A stretch of DNA of 60,052 bases, from the NCBI RefSeq assembly GCF_000455245.1, contig NZ_HG005165.1:567723-627774 (forward strand). The letters are read 5' to 3'. The notes beneath the pieces are model-generated. The model had not been told where the DNA came from and did not search any database. It saw only the letters and a list, made by a program, of their open reading frames with translations. Made by a program: the position numbers and the translations under genes. How positions within the stretch are numbered: the stretch's first letter is position 1; the number at the start of each line of letters is the position of its first letter. This document shows, in pieces, positions 53,353 to 60,052 of this stretch. Source of the DNA: Nesterenkonia massiliensis (GTDB lineage Bacteria; Actinomycetota; Actinomycetes; Actinomycetales; Micrococcaceae).

Positions 53353-54467
53353 TTATCTCCCCCAGCTTCTGCGAAGCCTGCCTCGTAGTCCTTCAGCCAG
53401 GCCTTTTCCACCTCGACCTGACGGTGCGGTTCGGCGTAGACAGTGTCAAAGACGCGCTCGATGTCGATGGATTCCATGGCCAGCACGGCTCGGCGCAGTT
53501 CGGTGGCCAGCTCTTCGGCTTCTTCCTGCACCTGGGTGAAGTAGGCCTGGTCTGCACGGTCACCGGATTCCAGCCAGCTGCGGAACCTGGTGACCGGGTC
53601 CTTGGCCGCCCATGCCTGGACCTCGTCGTCGCTGCGGTACTTGGTCGGGTCATCGGCGGTGGTGTGGGCGCCAATCCGGTAGGTCACCGATTCGATGAGC
53701 TTCGGCCCTGATCCGTTGCGGATCTGGACGGCCATTTCCGCTGCCACGGCGTAGCTTGCCAACACATCGTTGCCGTCCACCCGCACGCCTTCGAACCCAT
53801 AGCCGTCTGCCCGGTGCACCAGGGGGTGCCTGGACTGAGTGGCCGTGGGGACCGAGATAGCCCAGTGGTTGTTCTGAATGAAGTAGAGCAGGGGCAGCTC
53901 GTAGGAACTGGCGAAGACCATGGATTCGTGCACATCGCCCTGACTGGAGGCGCCATCTCCCAGACAGGCCAGCACGATCTCATCGGCGGCCTTGTCCCGT
54001 GCCCGCAGGCCGAGTCGCTCATCCTGTTTCACCGCCATGGACCAACCGGCAGCGTGGAGAGTCTGCGCGGCGAGCACAATGCTGTAGCCGTGGAAGTTGT
54101 AGGCGTGGGGGTCCCAGCCAGCGTGTTTGGTGGCGCGGAAAGTGGCCATCAGCTCTTCTGCACTGATGCCGCGGTAGAGCGCCATGGCATGCTCGCGGTA
54201 GGTGGGAAACACCCGATCAGTGGGCTTCAGCGCTGCGATAGTTCCTACCTGCGCGGCTTCTTGGCCGAGTGCAGGTACCCAGAGGGCAAGCTGGCCTTGA
54301 CGCTGCAGGGAGGTGGCCTCCTGATCGAAGCGGCGCTCCAGCGCCATATGGCGATAGAGATCGCGCAGACCGGCGTCATCAAGCGCTTCGAGGAACGGGC
54401 TGTAGCGCTCGTCCTCGCGCAGCGTGCCATCAGGGGAGAGCAGCTGGACAGGTTCCATGGGCCTCAT
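53349..54467 (-). CDS. bkdA: Branched-chain 2-oxoacid dehydrogenase E1 alpha
   Basis: A 372-residue thiamin-diphosphate subunit. The ThDP motif runs from GDG (170-172) to NN (199-200), with SQGDVHESMVFA inside; the end YRIGAHTTADDPTKYR is the phosphorylation-loop region. RQGQLALWVPALGQEA supports the branched-chain rather than pyruvate type. Start ATG 54467 lies five bases after the aminotransferase stop; ATG 54458 is a possible alternative. Confidence 0.92.
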   Translation of the reverse strand: MRPMEPVQLLSPDGTLREDERYSPFLEALDDAGLRDLYRHMALERRFDQEATSLQRQGQLALWVPALGQEAAQVGTIAALKPTDRVFPTYREHAMALYRGISAEELMATFRATKHAGWDPHAYNFHGYSIVLAAQTLHAAGWSMAVKQDERLGLRARDKAADEIVLACLGDGASSQGDVHESMVFASSYELPLLYFIQNNHWAISVPTATQSRHPLVHRADGYGFEGVRVDGNDVLASYAVAAEMAVQIRNGSGPKLIESVTYRIGAHTTADDPTKYRSDDEVQAWAAKDPVTRFRSWLESGDRADQAYFTQVQEEAEELATELRRAVLAMESIDIERVFDTVYAEPHRQVEVEKAWLKDYEAGFAEAGGDK

Positions 54468-54471
54468 TGTG

Positions 54472-55647
54472 TCAGCCGGCTGCACCGGTGCCGCTGTAGG
54501 TTCTGCACAACGCGATAAATCGGTCATTGGCTTCTGGCTCACCGATGGTGACCCGCACTCCTTCACCGGCGAAGGCCCGCACGGCCAGCGCCTGGGCCCC
54601 CGCGGCTGCGGCAAAGTCCGCAGCCGCCTCGCCGAGCGGCAGCCAGACAAAGTTGCCTTGGGTCTCTGGTATCTGCCATCCGGCATCTGCCAGTGCGGTG
54701 GTCACTCTTTGTCGCTCCTCCACAATCTGCTGCACGCGCTCCTGAACCTGCTCAAGGTTTTGAAGCGAGGCGATGGCGGCAGTTTCAGCCAGCGCGTTGA
54801 CCCCGAAGGGCACTGCCGTCTTACGCAGATGCTGGGTGATCGGTTGCCCGGCGATCGAATAGCCCACGCGAAGCGCTGCCAGACCGTGCGCCTTGGAGAA
54901 CGTCCGCAGGACCACCACATTGGGATAGCGGCGGTAGAGGTCCAGCGCGTCCACCGGGTCGGAGCTGCGCACAAATTCCTGGTAGGCCTCGTCAATGACA
55001 ACGACGACGTTGCCGGGCACCTGCTGCAGGAATTCCTCAGTTTCGGTGTGGCTCAGCGCCGGCCCGGTGGGGTTGTTCGGGGTGCACAGCAGGATGACCT
55101 TGGTGCGTTCAGTGATCGCAGCCAGCATCTCGGGCAGATCGTGTCGACCATCTCCAGTGACGGCGACAGTGACGTCCTTCGCCCCGGCCGTGCGCACCAC
55201 GATCGGATAGGCCTCGAAGGAGCGCCACGCATAGATGACTTCGTCCTGGTGCCCGCTCGGGTCGGTGCCTGCGAAGGTATTGATGATCTGAGTCAGTGCG
55301 CCCAGGCTGCCAGTGCCGGTCACGATGTCCTCGAAAGGGACTTGAAGGTGTTCGGCAAGGACTGCGCGAAGGTTCTCAGCTCCCGGGTTGGGGTAGCGGT
55401 GCAGAGCCTGGCCAGTTGCAATTGCCTCAGCAGCTGCGGGCACTGGACCCAGCGGGTTCTCATTGGATGAGAGTTTGAACGGAGTCAGTCCCTCCGCCGG
55501 GACCGGTGGTTTGCCGGCGGCATATACGGGCAGGGCTGCTACGGAAGGTCGGGGCAGAATGCCCGATACTGGGTTGCTGCCTGATGTCTGGGTGCTGCCG
55601 TGTGTCGGGCCGCTACTGGGCGTCTGGGTGCTGCCGGTCTGGGTCAT
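54472..55647 (-). CDS. hisC: Histidinol-phosphate/aromatic aminotransferase
   Basis: A 391-residue class-I/II PLP aminotransferase of the HisC group: KLSSNENPLGP at 58-68, PNNPTGP at 190-196, the PLP lysine at 252 in TFSKAHGLA, and LRVGY. A 30-residue Thr/Gln/Ser/Gly-rich N-terminal lead is unusual. In this setting it may serve aromatic amino acid metabolism rather than histidine synthesis, since no his genes are near. It is followed directly by the bkd genes, perhaps in one transcript. Confidence 0.82.
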   Translation of the reverse strand: MTQTGSTQTPSSGPTHGSTQTSGSNPVSGILPRPSVAALPVYAAGKPPVPAEGLTPFKLSSNENPLGPVPAAAEAIATGQALHRYPNPGAENLRAVLAEHLQVPFEDIVTGTGSLGALTQIINTFAGTDPSGHQDEVIYAWRSFEAYPIVVRTAGAKDVTVAVTGDGRHDLPEMLAAITERTKVILLCTPNNPTGPALSHTETEEFLQQVPGNVVVVIDEAYQEFVRSSDPVDALDLYRRYPNVVVLRTFSKAHGLAALRVGYSIAGQPITQHLRKTAVPFGVNALAETAAIASLQNLEQVQERVQQIVEERQRVTTALADAGWQIPETQGNFVWLPLGEAAADFAAAAGAQALAVRAFAGEGVRVTIGEPEANDRFIALCRTYSGTGAAG

Positions 55648-55674
55648 GGCGTGCTGCTACCCCCTCATGAGAAG

Positions 55675-56073
55675 ATGATGCTTGTGAGAATCTTACTGGC
55701 CATCATTCTCAACGCTCTTGCGCTGGGGGCAGCATCCTGGCTTGTCCCGGGGATCAGCGGCAGCGGAGCAGGTGACAGCACCGGGGACATCATCTTGTCG
55801 TATCTGTTCTTCGGCGCGATCTTCGGTTTGGTGAATGTGACCATCAAACCGATCGTGTCGCTATTGTCCCTGCCGATCACCTGCCTGACCCTGGGCTTGT
55901 TCGCCATCGTCATCAATGCGCTGATGCTGCTGCTGACCGGCTGGCTGACCAGCGTTCTGCCATGGTCCTCCTTCGAGGTGGACGGCTTCTGGGCCGCTGT
56001 CCTGGGCGGAATCGTGGTGGCCATTGTCTCGGCCCTGCTGAACAGGTTCCTGGTACGCCCCAGTATCCGGTGA
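55675..56073 (+). CDS. Phage holin family 4-type membrane protein (pfam04020-like)
   Basis: A 132-residue membrane protein with four hydrophobic helices, matching the family named after phage holins but usual on bacterial chromosomes (FGAIFGLVNVTIKPIVSLLS, ITCLTLGLFAIVINALMLLL, GFWAAVLGGIVVAIVSALLN). ATG 55675 is chosen; ATG 55678 is next. No lysin or phage gene is near, so it is a housekeeping member. Its last 213 bases are overlapped antisense by the hydrolase gene. Confidence 0.82.
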   Translation: MMLVRILLAIILNALALGAASWLVPGISGSGAGDSTGDIILSYLFFGAIFGLVNVTIKPIVSLLSLPITCLTLGLFAIVINALMLLLTGWLTSVLPWSSFEVDGFWAAVLGGIVVAIVSALLNRFLVRPSIR

Positions 56074-57576
56074 GGGCACCGGACCCGCTGAGGGAGTTGA
56101 CGGGTCCAGCGCCTGTTCCAGACTCTCCTGCAGGTGACGTTCTAGACCGTCACGAATCTCTGTAAACGCTGAACGGTCCTGACCCGGAACCGCTGCCCAC
56201 TGTGTGGAGTAGACCTCAGCGTGTGCTGATCCGTGCAGATACTGGCGCAATTCCTGCACAAGCTCCTGTTCCTGCTGGCTGAGCGTCTCGCGTTCGACCT
56301 CTGGCTGCTCCAGGCGATGGACCGCCTCAACGTTGAGCTCCCAGTTGTGGCCGCTGCCGGCGACGGTGCCGGAGATGTCCTGGTTGGTGTGGTTGGTCTG
56401 AACCGTCATTCGATTGGCGGCTCCCTGATGCACCTGCCCCAGAATATGCGGGACGGGGTCGTGGGCGTTTTGCAGGTGGATGATCGGGAATTCGGCAGGC
56501 ATGGGTGTATTGCGCCCGGGCGAGCCCACGGTGAGAACACCCTTGATGGAGTACTTGCCGCTCAGGCTGTCTTTTGAGCTGAGGTTCAGGGCATGAAGGC
56601 CTCCTAGACTGAATCCGGTCAGCAGCAGCGGAGTTCCCTCCGGCACGCCAGATCGTTCCAGGGCGTCTTCAACCAGTGGAGCGAGATGCTCGGAGTTGTT
56701 CCCTAAGGCATCTGTCACGCCTAAGGTGCTGCGGCCGCCGTCGTCGGCATGGATGTCGAAACCAGGCAGATGCACCAGGGCAACCTCCTGCCCTTCAGCC
56801 TGAAGGCGGCTGACGGCGATATCGCCGTGCTCGCTGACCTGCCCCATCTGTTCCATATAACTGCCCAGAGACCCGTCTGCCATGTAGTCAAAATGGTGGG
56901 CGGGATCAGGTGTGAGATTCAGTTCCACACTGGACATGGCGTAGCTGACCAGTTCTGCCTCTGAGCTGATCAGCTGCGCTACCCCGACCATTGCTGCTGC
57001 CGCCGGGAAACGCCTCTTAATAACGTCAACGGCACCGCCGGCGCCAAGGGTTCCTAGCGTCACCGACCAGTCGTAGGCGTAGGTTTTGTCCCCATCGGGG
57101 TGCAGGAGATTTGCCAGGACGATTTCGTGGTCAGCCGCCAGAGTGAGCGCGTGAAGCCACCTCAGGACAGTGTCCTCGGTATTGCGGTAGGCCTGGTGGG
57201 CGGCGTGAGCACCCGCTGAGAGCCCGTTGACCAGGTACCCGGTGGCAAATCCGGCGCCGATCAGTGCCACCAACCGTCCATGCAGGGCCGGAATCTTCCC
57301 GGATAACGGCAAGAGCGCTACACCGTTCTGGGTCAGCACTGATTGGGCGTTGCACGCCATCTGATGCTGAGCCTCCAGTGCTGCTCGGGCGCTGTCCAAG
57401 TGATCGGCTGACTCCATGAGGCTGGCCCAGCGCAGGTTGATATCGGTGGGTCCTCCGGCGGTGGTCACCCGGAACGGTGGTGGCAGCACGGGTGCACGCA
57501 GAATCTCTGAGATCGGAAGTAGCGGCTGGGAGGGCCCGGATGTCACAGCACCGGGAAGGCTGGTCAGTGTCATCAT
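55861..57576 (-). CDS. Serine hydrolase (alpha/beta fold) with WXG100-like partner
   Basis: A 571-residue protein. Its first 240 residues are mostly helical without known fold. Then an alpha/beta hydrolase domain: nucleophile elbow GFSLGG with Ser323, Asp373 in QNAHDPVP and His410 in GSGHNWELN complete the triad. The last 70 residues are Gln/Asp/His-rich and are read antisense to the holin-type gene, so a natural end may once have been earlier. No signal peptide. It lies 22 bases after a WXG100-like gene; this pair is reminiscent of type VII-secreted esterases with their small helper, but no secretion genes are present. Confidence 0.7.
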   Translation of the reverse strand: MMTLTSLPGAVTSGPSQPLLPISEILRAPVLPPPFRVTTAGGPTDINLRWASLMESADHLDSARAALEAQHQMACNAQSVLTQNGVALLPLSGKIPALHGRLVALIGAGFATGYLVNGLSAGAHAAHQAYRNTEDTVLRWLHALTLAADHEIVLANLLHPDGDKTYAYDWSVTLGTLGAGGAVDVIKRRFPAAAAMVGVAQLISSEAELVSYAMSSVELNLTPDPAHHFDYMADGSLGSYMEQMGQVSEHGDIAVSRLQAEGQEVALVHLPGFDIHADDGGRSTLGVTDALGNNSEHLAPLVEDALERSGVPEGTPLLLTGFSLGGLHALNLSSKDSLSGKYSIKGVLTVGSPGRNTPMPAEFPIIHLQNAHDPVPHILGQVHQGAANRMTVQTNHTNQDISGTVAGSGHNWELNVEAVHRLEQPEVERETLSQQEQELVQELRQYLHGSAHAEVYSTQWAAVPGQDRSAFTEIRDGLERHLQESLEQALDPSTPSAGPVPSPDTGAYQEPVQQGRDNGHHDSAQDSGPEAVHLEGGPWQNAGQPAGQQQHQRIDDDGEQAQGQAGDRQGQ

Positions 57577-57598
57577 GCTCCTAGTTAGCGGGTGAAGG

Positions 57599-58087
57599 TC
57601 ATATCCGCGCGGCGGCCTCGCGAAGCACCCAGGGAATGCCTCCGCTGTCTCTGAGGAATTCGGCCATCTCGTGGGCGGAGTTCAAAGCACCAGCAGCCCG
57701 ATGCCAGAACCACTCCAGGTGGTCGGCGGCAAGTATGCCGGCGAAGGTTGCGCGCAGCTCCGGGTTGGCCAGCATGTGAACGATCTGCTGCACCTGCCGC
57801 GCTAACTCAGCGAGATCTCTCAATTCAGCGGCAACAGCACGACACTGCTCGGCTATTGCTGAGGACTCAGCGCCGAGGTGTTCACCTGGCAGATGCAGTG
57901 CTTCAGCTGCAGTCCGGAAGGCACGGCCCGCTGGAGACTCCCACTCAACGCCAAGGGCCCGGCCCAGGTGCTGCTGGAAGGGCAGTTTCTGGCCAGCAGC
58001 ACCTTCTAAGGTGACCGCGGCCGTGTCATAGGCCTCCGCGGCCTGAGCAAGCTGCCATGGCGCAGTAGCCAGCTGTGTGGTGAACAT
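57599..58087 (-). CDS. WXG100-like helical protein
   Basis: A 162-residue all-helical protein. GVEWESPAGRAFRTAAEAL near residue 48 has the W-x-S/G turn and following helix of the ESX/WXG100-type small proteins of actinobacteria, and LRDLAELARQVQQIV forms the second long helix. It is longer than the 100-residue norm. It directly precedes the serine-hydrolase gene on the same strand. Divergent from purB. Role as secretion partner is inferred. Confidence 0.65.
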   Translation of the reverse strand: MFTTQLATAPWQLAQAAEAYDTAAVTLEGAAGQKLPFQQHLGRALGVEWESPAGRAFRTAAEALHLPGEHLGAESSAIAEQCRAVAAELRDLAELARQVQQIVHMLANPELRATFAGILAADHLEWFWHRAAGALNSAHEMAEFLRDSGGIPWVLREAAARI

Positions 58088-58266
58088 GCTTAAGCCTCCA
58101 ATCTCGCGTCACCTGGAGGCTATAAAACGCCACGACACCAGCGCCGCAGCGCTGCGAGCTCATCGGGAATACCCGGTGTGTCGCAGGAGCCCCACACTGC
58201 CTGGGGAAAACCCAGCGACCCGGCCGTGGACGCACAGTGCCCGTCGCGCGTGGAAGAATTGCCCTC

Positions 58267-59700
58267 ATGACTCGCACTGCCGCTGACTCCGCTGCCCAGG
58301 ACCGTGTCTCTCTCGCTGCCGCGCAGCCGCTTATTGCGCTTGGCGCGCTGGATGGGCGCTACCGCACCGCCGTCGCCCCCTTGGTGGATCACCTCTCTGA
58401 GGCTGCATTGAACCGCAACCGCATCCACGTTGAGGTGGAGTGGTTCATCCACCTGTGCCAGCAGCAGGTACTGCCAGGACTGCCGCAGCTGAGCCCGGAG
58501 CAGATCAGCGGCCTGCGCGAGATTGTCACCAGCTTCGGCCCCGAGGAGATCGCAGAACTTGGCGCGATTGAAGCCGAGACCGTCCATGATGTGAAGGCGG
58601 TGGAGTACTTCATCGCTCGCCGCCTGGAGCCGCTGGGACTCGGTGATCTGACACCGCTGGTGCATTTCGCCTGCACCAGTGAAGACATCAACAACCTCTC
58701 CTATGCGGTGGGTATTCGCGACGCCGTCGAGCAGGTCTGGCTTCCTGCGGCACGCACTGCACTTGCCGGACTCTCCGAGCTGGCGCAGCAGGCTGCTGAG
58801 GTGCCGATGCTCTCGCGCACCCACGGCCAGCCTGCTACCCCGTCGACTCTGGGCAAGGAGATCGCGGTGTTCGTGCACCGGCTGAACCGTCAGGTGCGCC
58901 GTATTGAAGCCCAGGAGTATCTGGGCAAGATCAATGGAGCCACCGGCACCTACGCCGCGCATCTGGCTGCAGCGCCTGAGGCAGATTGGCCCGGTATTGC
59001 GCAGTCCTTCGTGGAGAAGCTGGGACTGACCTTCAACCCGCTGACCACCCAGATCGAATCCCATGACTTCCAGGCCGAGCTCTATGCGGATATCGCCCGT
59101 TTCAACCGGATTCTGCACGGTCTGTGCGTGGATGTCTGGAGTTACATCAGCATCGGGTTCTTCCGCCAGATCCCGGTGGCCGGTGCGACCGGGTCCTCCA
59201 CCATGCCGCATAAGGTCAACCCGATCCGCTTCGAGAACGCCGAGGCGAACCTGGAGATCTCCAATGCGCTGCTGGACGCTCTGGGGGCAACCCTGGTGGA
59301 GTCCCGCTGGCAGCGCGATCTCACCGACTCCTCCGGACAGCGCAATATCGGCACCGCCCTGGGGCATTCGGTGCTGGCGCTGAGCAATGTCACCAAGGGG
59401 TTGAAGCAGCTGGCCGTGGCCGAGGACGTGATTGCGGCTGATCTGGATGCCAACTGGGAGGTCCTCGGTGAGGCGATCCAGACGGTGATGCGCGCTGAGG
59501 CGATCGCCGGTGTTGAGGGCATGGAGAACCCGTATGAGCGACTGAAGGAGCTGACCCGCGGTCGCCGTGTGGACGCCGAGAAGCTCAAAGAGTTCGTCGG
59601 CGGACTCGGCCTGTCCGAGGAGGCGGAGGCTCGCCTGAAGCAGCTGACCCCGGCGCAGTACACCGGTCTGGCCGCGCAGTTGGCCACGCAGTTCAGCTGA
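58267..59700 (+). CDS. purB: Adenylosuccinate lyase
   Basis: A 477-residue fumarase/aspartase-superfamily enzyme acting twice in purine synthesis (SAICAR and adenylosuccinate cleavage). Signatures: SEDINNLSYA, SRTHGQPATPSTLGKE with the general-acid His, and GSSTMPHKVNP (fumarate lyase signature). ATG 58267 is chosen over 58237, whose extra codons are not conserved-looking. It stands alone, 39 kb from purSQL. Confidence 0.95.
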   Translation: MTRTAADSAAQDRVSLAAAQPLIALGALDGRYRTAVAPLVDHLSEAALNRNRIHVEVEWFIHLCQQQVLPGLPQLSPEQISGLREIVTSFGPEEIAELGAIEAETVHDVKAVEYFIARRLEPLGLGDLTPLVHFACTSEDINNLSYAVGIRDAVEQVWLPAARTALAGLSELAQQAAEVPMLSRTHGQPATPSTLGKEIAVFVHRLNRQVRRIEAQEYLGKINGATGTYAAHLAAAPEADWPGIAQSFVEKLGLTFNPLTTQIESHDFQAELYADIARFNRILHGLCVDVWSYISIGFFRQIPVAGATGSSTMPHKVNPIRFENAEANLEISNALLDALGATLVESRWQRDLTDSSGQRNIGTALGHSVLALSNVTKGLKQLAVAEDVIAADLDANWEVLGEAIQTVMRAEAIAGVEGMENPYERLKELTRGRRVDAEKLKEFVGGLGLSEEAEARLKQLTPAQYTGLAAQLATQFS

Positions 59701-59719
59701 GCAGCGCTACTCCAGGGCT

Positions 59720-59881
59720 TTATAGCCCCGTGTAGGGGAAATGGGCGTGAGGAACGAACTCGTCCCTGGCAACGGTCATGTGGGCCACGCCAGCCCCAAC
59801 GAGTGCGACACCCATCAATACGCGGGTAGCCGCCCTGGGTAGAGACTGGTCTCCATTTATCTTGGTTAGTGAGACGGACAT
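59720..59881 (-). pseudogene. Truncated DoxX-like membrane protein ORF
   Basis: A 53-codon frame from ATG 59881 reads RVLMGVALVGAGVAHMTVAR in its middle, which looks like the first helix of the DoxX family, and stops a few codons later. A full DoxX protein has four helices, so this would be a fragment. The assignment is tentative as only about 25 residues are informative. The stop overlaps a short GC-rich dyad that could end purB. Confidence 0.4.
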
Positions 59882-60008
59882 GGATCGACTCTATGACACT
59901 GAGCTATAAAGGTGGAGGAACATCAAAGCCAGTCATCGCGTTGGGATCGGTACATAGAGTTCGACCTCGGGATGACGCTCGAAACTACAAACGAAGGAGG
60001 GCCAATCA

Positions 60009-60052
60009 TGACAACACCCGAGATGACCCAAGGCATGAGTCGAGTCGACTAT
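60009..60052 (+). CDS. Start of an unidentified gene (partial, cut by window end)
   Basis: ATG 60009 is preceded by GAAGGAGGG, an excellent ribosome binding site, and the frame is open to the window end (MTTPEMTQGMSRVDY). Too short to identify. Confidence 0.5.

Noticed and set aside
55675-56073. Prophage signal from the holin-family gene
   Set aside because: Members of this family are common single genes on chromosomes, and no other phage gene is near.
58120-59367. A 415-codon open frame on the minus strand
   Set aside because: Antisense to purB, whose signatures are plain. Long antisense frames are a by-product of high GC codon use; the same holds for those at 12699-13442, 17324-18154, 43885-44628, 52528-53388 and 54424-55470.

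Overview
The window is a stretch of chromosome from a high-GC actinobacterium, most likely a member of the Micrococcaceae. The grounds are the dnaX-recR-lysC neighbourhood, the purS-purQ-purL set, the cysteine-poor rpmB-rpmG-rpsN cluster beside an HU gene, an LALTG sorting signal of the sortase-E kind, and the CopD-CtaG fusion. An ectoine-type uptake operon and a possible arginine-to-proline route suggest a halotolerant lifestyle (Nesterenkonia- or Yaniella-like); the genus is a guess. No rRNA, tRNA, CRISPR array, insertion sequence or prophage was seen.

Layout. 1-3453 (minus): a Wadjet anti-plasmid defence operon, jetA-jetB-jetC, with jetC cut by the left edge and jetD expected beyond it. 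3620-8288 (plus): a membrane acyltransferase, then dnaX and recR. 8631-11939 (plus): ehuBCDA, ABC uptake of ectoine/hydroxyectoine, with a strong hairpin between the binding-protein gene and the permeases. 12075-13358: lysC, with a credible internal start for a beta subunit. 13544-15123: a conserved glycosylase-like protein and an F420/NADP reductase-like protein. 15352-18793: purS-purQ-purL, overlapping by ATGA/GTGA junctions. 18864-22122: a P-loop kinase-like gene, then a MarR regulator with a clear operator and an MMPL exporter. 22132-24427 (minus): a cystine-type ABC importer. 24596-25072: a flavodoxin-domain protein.

25128-31746 is the most accessory-looking part. It holds ornithine cyclodeaminase and a CtlX-type hydrolase, coupled to a decayed cation:dicarboxylate symporter gene, then a DUF222/HNH (13E12-type) gene, then a divergent Lrp/AsnC regulator and arginine deiminase. 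Read together these could convert arginine to citrulline, ornithine and proline. 31791-36423 (minus) is an envelope/copper operon: a small membrane protein, CopD-CtaG, a thioredoxin-NHL protein and a frameshifted small membrane gene. 36556-37857 carries HU and three ribosomal protein genes.

38202-50880 is a mixed region: a DMT exporter, a potassium channel, an amidase and a 2-hydroxyacid dehydrogenase facing a GntR regulator over a good operator, a thioesterase, an aldo/keto reductase, an LALTG surface protein, an orphan degenerate response regulator, DUF456 and DUF1648 membrane proteins, 3-hydroxyisobutyryl-CoA hydrolase, a CoA-ester lyase and a GerMN lipoprotein. 50901-55647 (minus) is an aminotransferase plus a branched-chain 2-oxoacid dehydrogenase operon (E1 alpha, E1 beta, E2). 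55675-58087 has a holin-4-family membrane protein whose 3' half is overlapped antisense by a serine-hydrolase gene paired with a WXG100-like gene. 58267-59700 is purB, followed by a truncated DoxX-like ORF and the first codons of an unidentified gene.

The strongest leads are the Wadjet operon, the split arginine-to-proline locus with its dying transporter, the WXG100-like/serine-hydrolase pair, the degenerate orphan response regulator, and a set of palindromic operators.
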